Positions 13,995 to 25,354 of a DNA stretch of 64,000 bases are shown here, one piece after another; within the stretch, counting starts at the first letter, position 1; each line of letters opens with the position of its first letter. The DNA lies in assembly GCA_036345935.2 (NCBI GenBank), contig JADWOT020001851.1, forward strand, positions 62,001 through 126,000. The letters are read 5' to 3'. Below the pieces are notes generated by a model. That model was not told the DNA's origin. It made no database searches and saw nothing but the letters and a program-made list of their open reading frames with translations. The position numbers were made by a program, and so were the translations under genes. The stretch is from Taenia hydatigena (taxonomy: Eukaryota > Platyhelminthes > Cestoda > Cyclophyllidea > Taeniidae).

Positions 13995-14102
13995 CAGTAT
14001 TGGTTTGACCGAAAACAGATTTTATTGGCTTTTAAGGCTTATAAATGCAGCATGTAATTCATTCATGGAAAAGGCGCAGAACTGTGTGGTTGCAATTTCA
14101 TC
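13995..14102 (+). promoter_or_regulatory. Conserved promoter-like block upstream of HD1
   Basis: About 100 bp directly upstream of the HD1 start is shared with the DNA upstream of HD3, HD4 and HD5. The order is a TTTGACC/TGTGACCC word, then ATTTTATTGGC (inverted CCAAT box, 14019-14029), a TATA-like TTATAAATG (14039-14047), a TAATTCATTCAT word, and GGCGCAGAACTGTGTGG just before the ATG. HD4 also keeps a TTATAAA word, while HD3 and HD5 have lost it. Conservation of this block and its fixed place suggest core promoter plus 5' leader. The transcription start is not known. Confidence 0.5.
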
Positions 14103-15762
14103 ATGTCAAACTTTACGGTAAAAGAGATTTTGGGCCTCCTAGATCCTGAAAAACCCCAGCATCTGGCAACGCTGCAAGCAAGCGGTATTGTCCATCAATT
14201 TACTTTATCACTCTTTATGTTTCGCCTTGTTAGCACACATTTGTGTCTCAAGCTTTTGTACTCTTTACCATGTTTTGACTCTCGACAACTATGAGTTGAG
14301 GATGGAATCATTTGTTGTCCCTCAAGGGTGTCCTTTTCTGCAGTCACAGTGGCATGCCTCACGCACTTACTATACAAAAAGCTCTATATCATCTTTTACA
14401 CCAGGTTTCTTCACACTCGCACACTAGTCAGTGTCGACACTCAAGGACTTTTTCACAGTGCTTCTCATCGGTGACATTGCTATTTCCAGCCATCGCAAAG
14501 CCGTCCTAACGGCAACGCGTTCACAACCAGTGGAATCAGCAGAAGTGGCGTCATACAGGACCCAAATGCATGCTCAAAACAGCACACTTAACATGAATAA
14601 GTCCTTGATCTAAACAAATTTGGAACTAAAGTCTATTTGTATGCAGATGATCGCGTTCTAATTCCAGTCGTTTTGTTTTACAGGTGTATCAAATACGGAA
14701 GCCCCAGTTTTACCAGAGGGAGGGACAAACGCGCCTCCCCAAGAATTCGCCTTAACGACTTCGTTAGCAACCGTGGGGCAGCAAGTGGAACGAGCAACAC
14801 CACTCGCATCACAAAAGAGGAAAGAGACGGCATTTAATCTGGCTAAGCCTCCAGTATTTGCAAGATATAATTCCCTCCTAATGTGTTTGCGACAGAACAA
14901 CAGTGAAGACAAACAAACCCAACTGAATCCTTCGCAACCAAAATTGCTTAAAATTGATGAGGCTACTTCTAATGAGTCGGATATCTTATTGGCAATGCCT
15001 GTATTTCCTCCACGCAGTCCGCAATTGGCTAGCACGCCAAAGCCTGCACTACAACAGACATCCTACACCGACATGCCTTTGTCTCCAAAGCAAGGTGAAA
15101 GCTCAGCTCAACCTCAAGCTACCACTGCGTCGCCGACCATCCCATCACTAAACTTACCCCTATTTGACACCTTGTCAAAGTCAAGTCAGCAGCTACTACA
15201 ACTGCAGGTGCAGCAACCATTTGCACCGTTAAGTACGTGTCAACATCTTCCTACAAATGCCTTATTACTTCGAAATTACTCTGTTTCCCACCAACTTGCT
15301 GCCACGGCATCTACGACACCGACCTCAGAACAACCCCAGGTACGTTGGACAGAATCTGAGGCACAAAGACAGGGTAGACGCAAGGTTCTCTTCACCCCCT
15401 ACCAAATTGGTGAGATGATGAAATACTTTGAGAAGAAAAAATACATCAATATGCAAGAGCGCGAAGAACTTGCGCGTCGCATCGGCTTGACGGGGACTCA
15501 GGTTGGTCGAGCATTAGGGTACCAAATGAACTGTTTAATCGACAGTTATTAGTGTGCGGTGATTGACTGTCTACAATCGAGGTGTCAAACCTCATCATGC
15601 TTTTGACTTTTCTGTTAGGTTAAGATATGGTTCCAGAACCAGCGCTACAAAACAAGGAGGGCTGGTGGCGAAAAATCTGGCAATGAGGCGTCTCTAGCAC
15701 AGCCAAATGCTCATAACACAAACAAAGAAGCGTTACATCAACAAGCTCGGCAGACTCAGTGA
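14103..15762 (+). CDS. NK-2-class homeobox gene, intact copy (HD1)
   Basis: Predicted homeodomain transcription factor of 347 aa acting in the nucleus. Exons are 14103-14184, 14684-15501 and 15619-15762; introns start GTATTG and GTTGGT and end ACAG and TTAG, in phase 1 and phase 0, and the joined frame is open throughout. Residues 4-13 (FTVKEILGLL) match the TN/eh1-like repressor motif of NK-2 proteins. A Gln/Ser/Pro-rich middle follows. The homeodomain is residues 257-316, with Phe8, Phe20, Trp48, Phe49, Gln50, Asn51, Arg53 and the NK-2 hallmark Tyr54; Leu16 is Met. The intron splits it between positions 44 and 45. No NK-2-specific domain is seen after it; the short tail runs into inserted sequence. 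An 8-codon segment around MPDSANFS, present in the other copies, is missing here. The ATG is conserved in HD5. The class is well supported; the exact orthologue and function are not. Confidence 0.8.
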
Positions 15763-15835
15763 CAGCTGTGGAACTACTGAGAGTTTCCAATCCAAACAGG
15801 GCCCCATACAACAATAACGTTGAGGCATGCCCNAC

Positions 15836-16834
15836 ATCACAAAAGAGGAAAGAGACAATCTTTAGTCTGGCTAAGCCTTCAGCATTTGCAAGATCCAATT
15901 CCCTCCTAATATGTTCACCACAGAACAACACTGAAGACAAACAAACCCAACTGAATCCTTCGCCACCAAAATGGCTTAAAATTGATGAGGCTACTTCTAA
16001 TGAATCGGATATCTTATGGGCAATGCTGGTATCTCCCCCACGCAGTCCACAATCGGCTAGCACGCCAAAGCTTGCACTACAACAGACATCCTACAACAAC
16101 ATACCTTTGCCTCCAAAGCAAGGTGAAAGCTCAGGTCAACCTCAAGCTACTACTACGTCGCCGACCATCCCAGCACTGAACCCACTCCTATTTGACAACT
16201 TGTCAAAGTTGAGTCAGCAGCTACTGCAACCACAGGTGCAGCAACCGTTCGCACCGTTAAGCACGTATCAACATCTTCTTACGAATGCCTTATTACTTCG
16301 AAATTACTCTGTTCTCCGCCAACTCGCTGCCACGGCACCTATGCCTGATTCGGCTAACTTCTCTACAACACCGACCTCAGAACAACCTCAGGTATGCCAG
16401 ACAGTATCTGAGGCACAAAGACAAGGTAGACGCAGAGTTCTCTTCACCCCCTACCAAATTCGTGAGATGATGAAATACTTTGAGAAGATAAAATGTATAA
16501 ATATGCATGAACGCGAAGAACTTGCTCTTCGCATCAGCTTGAGGGGGACTCAGGTTGGTCGAGCATTTAGCATTAAATGAACTGCTTAATCGACTGTTAT
16601 TAGCGTGTAATGAGTCGTCAAACTTCGTCTAGCTTTTGACTTTTTTGTTAGGTTAAGATATGGTTCCAGAACCAGTGCTACAAATCAAGGAGGGCCGGTG
16701 GCGAAATTTCCGGCAATGAGACGTCTCTAGCACAGCCAAATGCTCTAGACATGGAGAGAAGTGTTGCAGCAATAAGCTCGTGTTTCGGCAGCCCCGGTGA
16801 CAGCTTTAAAACTATTGAGAGTTATCAACCCTAA
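15836..16834 (+). pseudogene. Tandem 5'-truncated homeobox copy (HD2), Arg53Cys
   Basis: Starts abruptly after an N at 15835, in the middle of what is exon 2 in HD1, and is roughly 90% identical to HD1 from there. It has no TN exon and no start codon of its own. Exon pieces are 15836-16553 and 16652-16834, with an intron of 98 bp. The homeodomain (16422-16553 plus 16652-16699) is open but carries Arg53 to Cys, a near-invariant DNA-backbone contact, plus Gly14Arg, Lys23Ile, Tyr25Cys, Arg36Leu and Thr41Arg relative to HD1; Asn51 and Tyr54 remain. The C-terminal part, about 44 residues after the homeodomain, reads into a 216-bp insertion. It is probably a non-functional duplicate, but the missing 5' part could instead be an assembly gap, in which case a longer gene might exist. 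Confidence 0.65.
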
Positions 16835-16960
16835 GAGGAACCCCAACAAACAATAATACCGTTGGAGCATGTCTCTTCAGAAAAAGATGGCGACATGTTG
16901 TCGAGGCAAAATTAGCAATTTAGGACGCTGGCGGAGTGGTTTAAAAATAAGCTTACTGCT
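16745..16960 (+). mobile_element. Insertion in the 3' exon of HD1/HD2
   Basis: Compared with HD3, HD2 has 216 extra bases between CCAAATGCT and GAATAGATTAAAAACAG, flanked by GCT on both sides (16742-16744 and 16958-16960), possibly a short target duplication. The first 130 bp or so of the same insertion follow the same point in HD1 (about 15706-15834), so it predates the tandem duplication. It replaces the original acidic C-terminal tail: remnants of that tail (CAGGATGGTGAAGACGAGG) lie out of frame just downstream at about 16974. No open frame or terminal inverted repeat was recognised, so the nature of the insert is unknown. Confidence 0.4.
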
Positions 16961-18400
16961 GAATAGATTAAAAACAGGATGGTGAAGACGAGGATAAGAG
17001 GAAATATGTGAAGCTGACAGCAAGTTATTTGCTTTCTCTGTGAAGCGTCTGCGGACTGACCTTAGCTGTCTTTCATGGAGTGGCTGTGATGTTGGTGTTT
17101 TGCTGTTCTGTGGTCCTCATAGCATCCTGTAGTGGCAGCCACATTGTAAGTTTTAGCTTTAAAAAACAAATTGGTGACTTTAAGGTTGATCTCGTGAGGA
17201 TCCATGCGTGAAGTTGGAAGTCACTAAAATGAATTGCGAAAATAGTTTAACCTAACTCATTTTCGAGCTGTAGACCTAATTGAAATCGGCCTGTGGTTGA
17301 ATGCTGGGCGCCTACGGCAGATGTTACCATTTAGTCAATATAAAGGTCATGTGGTTATCTTCGGTGCATATGGGGTTAAACAATTCGATTGTAAATCATT
17401 CGCATTAAGCCTTTAAAGGTGTTAGGTCAGGTGTAGGGTTTAGCTCAACATTAAATCCAGATTGCATTTCAGCAACCAGATTGTAGCCATTCTAAAGTCT
17501 AATATTTAGCACGTTTACTATTATACCATCAGCTTTAACTTATTTATCCACGGAAGGCGAATGCAGCCATGCACGGGAGAAGACTGATGGGAGTGGAGCC
17601 TTTCATTGGGGATATTAGTTCTTACTCAGCTCAGCGCCATCAGTTGTCTTCCTCTTCTTCTTCCAACAGCGCTATGTATTCCTTCGCTTCCACCGTTTTG
17701 AAAGGCGAGAGTCCACGTAGGGTGATGTATCACAAATAGAAGCGATGACGACGCTTATTAAATTCATGCCAATGTTCCTTGTCACTTTCAAAGTATACAG
17801 ATCAGTACACTTCCCGAAACCCCTTTTTGCATGGACGATTTGGCTTGATCAGTACCCTGCAATCAGCACTTCAAACACGCTAAGTCACTTTTCCCACAGT
17901 TAAACATGCATAATTGTCAACACGCAGCTCAGTGCTGCTTCAAATGACCTCACTCCTACCCAAAACACCCGTGAATCGGTACCAACCAAACTGAGATGTA
18001 GCAAATGAAGCTGCAAGAGAGATTGAGAGAGACCGAGATGAAGAGAAAAGCATCTATCGAGAAAAACAAACACTACAATTGTTCATCATCTCATTTTTAG
18101 ATGTGGCCTAAATCAACCACCATCATTCAGCGCCAACTTTTAAGCTGCCAGTTTATTGCAGACACTTCGTAAAGGTGTAAAATGAAGAAGTATCTGCTGC
18201 AATGATAAAAGTGATTTCCTTAAAAAATTAGGGCCAATAGGACTAATCGACAAAGTGTGCTACTTCGACCATTTCTGGTAAGGTATCGCAAATTTAACAC
18301 CGACGCAGAGAAAATCTGAAATTCCTTTTACACATCAACCACTCACTATCATTTGACAACACTGATTTAGCTCAGGAGTAACCACAAGATGGAATCTGAT
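16961..18400 (+). repeat. 3' tail block after HD2
   Basis: Contains the decayed acidic-tail codons (16961-17045), then sequence homologous to the tails of HD3 (22840-24050) and HD4 (29780-28200, -). A strong landmark is TTGATCAGTACCCTGCAATC (about 17847), matched at 23243 and, reversed, near 29480-29510, followed by a shared run through AATGACCTCACTCC. The AATAAA present downstream of HD3 reads AACAAA here (about 17165). No gene recognised. Confidence 0.55.
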
Positions 18401-20030
18401 GGCTCGTCGGGACGAACTCCTACCCCCTCTAGCGAACATTAAATGAGTCAGAAGGTATGAAGGTATGAAGGTACGACGCATGGGAGATGCGTCAGCACTT
18501 GGCGGGCGAGATACAATTGAAGCTGCTCAGGTCATGCGTTAATGCATGCTGACCTCGCAATAGCGAATGTTGTGTGGTCCGTTGTAGTTACTCAGCAGGC
18601 ATTCGACTCAATAGGAAAAAGTCCGGAATAGTAGCTGCTCCATTCCAAACCATTCTCTTATTTTTGTCGGTTTTATTGACTTCTAGAATGTACCTGTGAG
18701 ACGTGCCAGTAGACTCAGCTGCACTGCACGTCAGCAAAGCACCTCTTGTGTTTCTTCTTAAAAATAGCCTTTAAGTGCTGCATTTACCTCAATGCTTCGA
18801 GAAACACGAACAGCTTCGGCTTTAAGTAATTTGTTATTACGAGGAAGTTGCGTCAAGCCAGGCAGAGGGATGTGAGTTAGGTTTCGCACTCAGGAATCTG
18901 GCATTATGTAGCAGTTTTGGCACCTAAGGAGAACAATAAATGCCTGTTTTTCCTGTTTTCCAGTGGCCGAATCCAAACAATCAGCCACACAGCTAGCCTT
19001 TGCAGTTGTTTGCATAAACACTTGCAACCTGGACCCTAATAGCACTGATAAAGTGGTTGCCACCCAACTGTTGCATCTATTTGACTCCAACAACCCTCAT
19101 CAAAAAGGTATGAATTAGAAGAGCGAAACAATTAAACAATCTGTTAGGCCAAGCCAATCACTGGGCACCTTAACTTGGTAAAAGGTATGTTTTTATCAAA
19201 CAAATAAGTGATAAAAGTCCAAAGTATCGAATGGGCAATTCTGCAGATTCGCAGGCTAAAAAGACTCACAGTTGACGGCCGATTCACCTCTGAATATCAG
19301 CTGAAACGAGTGCGCTTTCATTTTGTTTACATTCAAGTCATTTAACTTATCCTTACTAAGATTGTCTAGAGTGGAGCCCAGACAACCGTCTACATGCGGC
19401 TTAGCAAGAGGTTGGGGATGTGACAGTGATAGAGAGATCGTGCGACCTCTTGCGACAGTACGACGCGCTTTCGAGTGTTTGGCTAGCCGCGCATGTTTTT
19501 GAAGAGAGAGTGCTCCCTGTAGCACCTTTGGAATGTTGCAGGACGATCCATCGCGCAAACAAATGACCCGCAAAAAGTAAGCCATGGCAGAATATGGGGT
19601 TCGCTTTCTACCTCGATTTTAAAACTCAGAGGCTGACTGACTCGACAGAGACAAAGAAGAATGCGGTAGGTGTCATGCCGACATTTACCACAAACAGCGT
19701 TTAGTTAGAAAGCAACTAGCTATTGCCACTGTGAGGGCGCCTAATTTAATTCTGTTTCAAACGCTTGAGCCTCATAAGGTGAGCACGCCGACAGTTCGAA
19801 TTTGTGATCAGTCACTAGCTCTGGGATGGATACCACGGCTGTCCCACCATCTAAGTTGGATGATAGTGTGGGCTGTGGGACCAACTTTTCTTCTTCTGAC
19901 GCTCTGATCTTAGGGATCAATGTAGTATGGATAGGCACAGTGCCACCTAAGTCAGTAGAACAAGCTAGTCAAAAGATAGGGATAATTCTCGCAATCAGTT
20001 GACGGGCAGGGTGTGAATGAAAAAATAAGT
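18400..20030 (+). repeat. Duplicated block C, copy I
   Basis: A composite of two segments that recur together. Segment P (about 18720-19100) contains AGCACTGATAAAGTGGTTGC near 19041; segment S (about 19256-20000) contains on the minus strand a frame reading SSCNIPKVLQG (ORF 19585-19256). Copies lie at 24060-25350 (+), 25355-26235 (-) and 26980-28150 (-), with a P fragment near 32820-32950 (-). The S frame is open for 90-109 codons here and in copy IV (SSCNITKVFKG) but shifted or stopped in copies II and III, and the frames drift apart after about 15 residues, so it is not called as a gene. Confidence 0.6.
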
Positions 20031-20689
20031 GTTAAGCGTTGCCTTTGGGCTGCCGCACCCACTCCGACATCAAGCTGACCTATGCGGATGCGAGGACCCA
20101 TCAACGCACAATTTTATTTTGTTGAGTTTCAGATCTTTTTATAAACAGTTCACAAAGCAGACTACGGACAAGTTTTAATGTAAAATTATGGTTTTTGCTC
20201 TTGGAATAGTTTTTCTAAAATGTACTCCTCTCCAACATGGTCTTGGATACATGTCTGCAGCAGTCCAGTTGCAACTTTGTAGCTATGCTGAAGAGAACTC
20301 ATGATCTGCCGAGGTCATTTCAGGCATAAAGATAGGTCGTGCAAATGTGAGTGACCGGACACTTTCATCTCATTGGTTGATGAGGCTTGCATAGTCGGGC
20401 ATACAAAAGCTTGCAACTGATAGACTGACGAATACTAGAATGCTCTATGTCCAAAATCCAGCAGCGCCTAGAAGCACCTGATTCTTTGAAAGTGGCTTTC
20501 TTACTGTAGACTAACCACACTTGTGTGATGCTTCTTCTTCTACGTGTTTAAACGCGAGCAATCCCGACCCAAACAGAGGTGGTAACTTGGCTCTCGCCAG
20601 TCCAAATATGGGATTGGAGAATTAGAGTAGAAATCGCTACGTCAATTCCATTCTTCAGCATCTCATGGTGACAGAGTTGCTATTGTCGC
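20031..20689. other. Spacer, nothing recognised
   Basis: Lies between block C copy I and block A copy 2. No open frame of note, no simple repeat and no match elsewhere in the window was seen. Confidence 0.4.
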
Positions 20690-21115
20690 ATTTGTATTGG
20701 TCTGCAATGCAATACTGTTAACTCTGTGTACTGTTTCTCCACTGAGCCAGAGGTGTTGCATTTGTTGATGTGATTCACATGACACTGACCGCTGTGCCGT
20801 GAACTCGGAGGTGTCCGATTTTGCATGCTACAGGTTGACGACCTCGTAGCCAGAGCTGATTTCGAACGTCGAAGTGTGCAGAAGCCTCAGAATGGATGGT
20901 TTGATAACTGGCTGTGAACATCATCATCATTGCCTAAGCCTCAAATTTCGTGATAGATGATCACTCAGACCTATAGACGACCTTTCAAGCTTAATTCGTA
21001 GATGCTACTTTGCTGACATTAATTTAGGTCGTACGACAATAATTTGTCAACCCTGATGAGTCAGACTCGTGTCCAGCAATTGAGCATGAAATGACGTCGT
21101 TGCGAGCACTTTCGA
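20690..21115 (+). repeat. Duplicated block A, copy 2 (3' part only)
   Basis: Matches the second half of the other A copies, from the segment CTGAGCCAGAGGTGTTG (about 20740) through CATGACACTGACCGCTGTGCC to GAGCATGAAATGACGTCGTT (about 21084). It then passes directly into the promoter block of HD3 without block B. Its counterpart of the short peptide frame seen in copies 3 and 4 is broken by a stop shortly after ACYRL. Confidence 0.6.
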
Positions 21116-21149
21116 CATGATTAAGATCCGCGATTCTTATTTGTCTGGC

Positions 21150-21235
21150 CAAAAATACAAAATTTTATTGGATCTTATAGCCTCTTTACGGCAAGTAATT
21201 CAGTCATAGAAACGGCGCAGAACCGTGTGGTCTCG
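21150..21235 (+). promoter_or_regulatory. Promoter-like block upstream of HD3
   Basis: Contains ATTTTATTGG (about 21162), AAGTAATTCAGTCATAG and GGCGCAGAACCGTGTGG in the same order and spacing as the block upstream of HD1. The TATA-like word of HD1 is replaced by CTCTTTACGG, so the promoter may be dead, in line with the broken gene that follows. Confidence 0.4.
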
Positions 21236-22987
21236 ATGTCATCATTTAAAAAAAAGCGGTGAAAACGCTTTGGCCTCCTCGATCCTGATCAACTATAACA
21301 TCTAACAACGCTGCAAGACAACGGTATTGTCTATCAAACTACTTTATCACTCTTTATGTACCACCCTATTTGCATACCTTTATACATCAACCTTTTATCG
21401 CTTTTTATCTGCCATCTTGCTTGCATACATTTGTACCCTTAGCTTTTAAGCGTTATCACCTTTTCCGTCCCTCGGTCATCATGATTTGGAGCTGGACTTA
21501 CTTGCTGTCCTTTGCAGCCACAGTGGCATATCTGACGTACTTACTGTAAAAGAAGATCTGCATCATTCCTTCACGCTCACTTCTTTATCTTATTTGCATA
21601 TCGGTCAGAGATAGCATTATGAAACTTTGGTACAATTCTTCTCATTAGTGACATGACGATTCTTAATCATCGTGAAGTCGTCCTAACTACCACGTATTCA
21701 CACCCAGTCGAGCCAGCAGGGCTGGGTTCAAACAGAACCCAATCACTTTCTCAAAGTAGCACGCTCGATATGAATAAGCCCTTGACACAAATAAGTGTGG
21801 AGACAACATCTAGCTACATGTAGATGCACGCATCCTTAATCCAGTCTGTTTTTACAGAAGTGCCTAATGCGGAACGCCCAATTGTGCCCGAGGGAGAGAC
21901 CAACTCGCATTGCCAACGATTAGCCTTAACAGCTTTGTTGGCAAACGTACAGCGGCGAACGTAACAAAAAACACCTTCTACGTCACAAAAAGTAAAAGAA
22001 ATGGTCTCCGCTCTGACTAAATCTCTTGTATTTTCAAGCCCAAATCGCCCCCTTATGCATTCACTACAAAACAATTATGGAAACAAACAAACCCCACTAA
22101 ATCTTTCGCTACGAAAACGATTGAAAATTGACAAGGGTACTTCCACCACACAACACTCGATCCGCTAGCTTTCTAAGGTCTGTACTGCAACAAGCATCCT
22201 GCATTGATATGTCCTTACCTCCGAAGCGAGCTGGATGCTCAGGCCATCCTAAAGCTACCACTGCGATTCCAATCCTCTTAGCAACAAACCCACTCCTATT
22301 TGACATCGTGCCAAAGTAAAGTTAATAGCTGCTACAATCTCAGGCACAGCCACCGTTGCTGCCACCATGCACGTGTCAACAACTCTCGGCAAGCGCCTCC
22401 TCATTTCCAAATTACTCTCTCCTTCAGCAACTTGTTGCCAAGGGATCAATGCCTGATTCAGGAAGCTTCTTTGCACCGCCAACATTAGCGCAGCCTCAGG
22501 TACGCCAGACAGTATTTGAAGCGCAGAGGCAGGGCAGACGCAGAGTCTTCTTCACTCCCTACCGAATTGGTAAGATTTTAAAATGCTTTAACAAGAAAAA
22601 CTGCATCAATATGCATGGCGCGTCACATCAACTTGACGGTGACTCAGGTTGGTCAAGCATTAAGGTGTTAGTTGAAAATGTCTAACAGCCAGCTACTATT
22701 GATTCGTCTACACCCGTAACACTTGACTTTTCTGTTAGGTTAAGATGTGGTTCCAGAATCAGCGCTACAATACAAAGAGGGATGGTGGGAAATTTTCTGG
22801 CAATGAGACGCCTGCAACACAATTAGGTGCTGAAACAGATCAAAAACAGGATGATGAAGACGAAGATATCTTGAAATCAGCAGAACTGATAAAGCGAGCC
22901 ATTGGCTTCCTCTATGAAGCTTCAGCAGACCGATCTTGGCTCCGATTTTGCTGTTTTGATGTTCTAACTATTTCGCGGTCCTCATAG
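21236..22987 (+). pseudogene. Decayed NK-2-like homeobox copy (HD3)
   Basis: Same three-exon layout as HD1. Exon 1 remnant ends at 21323 before GTATTG; the conserved ATG context has been lost and the frame reaches a stop within a few codons. Exon 2 (21858-22647) keeps its acceptor but has an in-frame TAA at 21962-21964 and later stops. Its homeobox part (22530-22647) lacks 14 bp in helix 2 compared with HD1, shifting the frame. Exon 3 (22739-22987) is open and encodes WFQNQRYNTKR, with Asn51, Arg53 and Tyr54 intact, then an acidic stretch (QDDEDEDI) and a possible helix, ending in TAG. This exon preserves what is likely the ancestral C-terminus, absent from HD1. It is clearly a pseudogene as assembled. 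Confidence 0.8.
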
Positions 22988-24055
22988 AATGTTTGGATGG
23001 CAACCACTTTGTCGTGCCTTAATTGTCCAAGAATAATTTGAATAAATTTGTGCATTTTAAAAATATTCTCATGGAAAGCTAGGCATGAAATCTGCAGCTG
23101 TTAAAACGAATTGTTATGAAGGCGAAATATCACGCGGTTAGATTAATCACATGCATAAGTGGCGACAATGCTTAACCTATCGAAGCGGACGGCGGTAATG
23201 TCTAGCAGAGTTAGGTCAATATATTGCGTCGCTTTTGAGGCTTGATCAGTACCGTACAATCAACACCTTAAGTGTGCTATACCACCTTTCCCAAATTTTG
23301 ACACGCGACTCACTGTCAAAGCGCAGCTCGATGCTACTTCGAATGACCTCACTCCCACCTAAAACACTTATGATTTTTCGCCATCCGAGCTGGGTCCTAG
23401 CAGACGAAGCTGAAGGAGACAGAGTGGAAAAGACTGCGTAAAGGAATGAAGTTCTGTTGAGACAACAGACGCAACAGTCCTTCTTCATTTCGTGTTTATC
23501 TTTTCAAAAGGGTAGAACGAACCCGAGCACAGGGTGTAGAACATGTTTAACATGTCCTCAATAACCACTCCCTCTCTTTACTAACCCATCACTTGGCTAC
23601 GGAAGTTCGAGCATGAAATGCTTTGCATTTGAGTTGACGAGACTGTTAAAACAGTATATTATAACCTTTTTACTCTAGTGTCAACATCAATCGCTTACGA
23701 GGTGGACGCTATTAGGATATAGGATCTGCGGTCACATTGAGTTGTGACTAGAGTACAGAAGTGACCTCAATCAGTAATGATCATCCATCATTGTATGGTC
23801 GCTTCCGTAAAGTTGCTCAAGGCCACATCGAACAGACATATGGAAGTCTATTCTAACGAGTTGAAAAACCTTGGTTAATATAACAACAAACGACGTTTAA
23901 GTCAAAGAGGAAAAGTCTGAAGCAGTATCAGCGTTTTCTACTTAAATGTATTCCCCATTTAAATTAGCACTTTTTTTATTTTCGCGCTTCCTACCTACCC
24001 TTTTTTTTGTTCCCGTCTGCGCAATGACCCTCAAACGTCTGAGCCGCGTCGGCGG
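22988..24055 (+). repeat. 3' tail block after HD3
   Basis: Homologous to the tails after HD2 and HD4. It includes TTGATCAGTACCGTACAATC (about 23243) and a later word TTTTCTACTTAAATGTA (about 23935) that is matched in reverse near 28225-28245 beside HD4. Short open frames of 68-80 codons here are not conserved between copies. Confidence 0.55.
23041..23046 (+). terminator. Possible polyadenylation signal of HD3
   Basis: AATAAA lies 54 bp after the exon 3 stop. An AATAAA also lies downstream of HD4 in the homologous tail (29629-29634, minus strand), supporting that it was the ancestral signal. The corresponding hexamer after HD2 is mutated. Confidence 0.35.
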
Positions 24056-24059
24056 ATCC

Positions 24060-25350
24060 TCTTACCCTTAGCTGCTCTGCATGTCAACAATGCACACCTT
24101 GAAGTTTGTCTTGGAGAGTGCCTTCGAGTGGCACACTTACCTTTATATATCACCGAAGCACAAAGATCTTCGAATTCAAAATGTTTGTCATCACGAGAAA
24201 ATCACCTCAAGTTAGATTGTCGGATGTGAGTTGGGTTTCGTATTTACGAATGCGGTATTATGCAAGAGTTTTATCGGTTCTGAAGAACAATAATTGCCTG
24301 TGTTTTCTGTTTCCTAGAGGCCGATTTTAAACAATAAATTACACGGCGAACCATTGCGATTAATTTCATAAGTATTTGTAGCCTAAACTATGATAGCACT
24401 GATAAAGTGGTTGCTACCCCGTTGTTGCATCTACTCGACTCCAACGTCCCTCCCAAAAAGATGTGAGTCAGAAGAGGCAAACAATCAAACATTCGGTTAT
24501 GTCAAGTAAATCACTGAGTGCACCTTAATCAGAGTGGAAGCATCTCTCGACTAGCGATCTGACATAAACTTTACCATTGTAACATATCCAGAGTTGTGTT
24601 TTCATATTCCAATGGATGCTTCTGAGGAGGCGCGATCACGTTTGATGGGCGATTTACCTCCAGATATCAGGAAAGAACTAGTACGCTTCCGTTTATTTTA
24701 TACCCTAGCCATTTTGCCTATCCTGATTGCGATTGGCTAGAGTAAAGGCCAGACATCCATCCACTTGCAGTAAAGGTAGAGGACGAGGATGAGAGTGTGA
24801 ATGCATGCGATCGTGCGACCACTTGCAACAATATGGCATGCCTCCGAGTGCTCGACTAGTCACTCTTTTTTTTGAATAAGAGCCCTCTCTTGAACACCTT
24901 TGAAATGTTGTAGGAGGATCTATCGCGCAATCAAGTGACCCTCAATAAATGAGGTCGTAACAAAACGTGGTATCCATTGTCAACCTCGATTGTAAAACTC
25001 AGAGGTTAACTAACTCGACAGAGGTAAAAGTGAATGCGGCGGGTTGTTTGCTGACATGTACCACAAACAACGTTTAGTTGAAAAGCCAAAAGCTCTTATC
25101 GCTGTGAGGACGCCTAATTCGATTCTGTTACAAACACTTGAGTCTCATAAGGTAAGTACATCAACAACCAGAATTTGCGATAGACTAAGAGCTGTGGGAT
25201 GGATACCGCAGGAGGATGGCTGTGTGGGCTGTGCTACCACACCCTCTTCTTTCAACGCCTTGATCCTAGGGGTCAAGATAGTGAGGAAGGCACAATGCCA
25301 CCTAAGCCAATGGGACGGGCTTGTCAAAAAATCGGAAGGATCCTCACAGC
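24060..25350 (+). repeat. Duplicated block C, copy II
   Basis: Same order as copy I: P segment (24060-24460, with AGCACTGATAAAGTGGTTGC near 24392), S segment in reverse (about 24620-24990), then a shared stretch from ACATGTACCACAAACAACG (about 25053) to 25345. The S frame is interrupted. The 113-codon frame at 25044-25385 (+) overlaps the junction with the inverted copy III and has no equivalent in copy I, so it is not called. Confidence 0.6.
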
Positions 25351-25354
25351 ATTT

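Noticed and set aside
14637..14690. A YADD string resembling a reverse transcriptase active site
   Set aside because: It lies in the first intron of HD1, only four residues match, and no other reverse transcriptase motif is nearby; the same DNA in other copies does not keep it.
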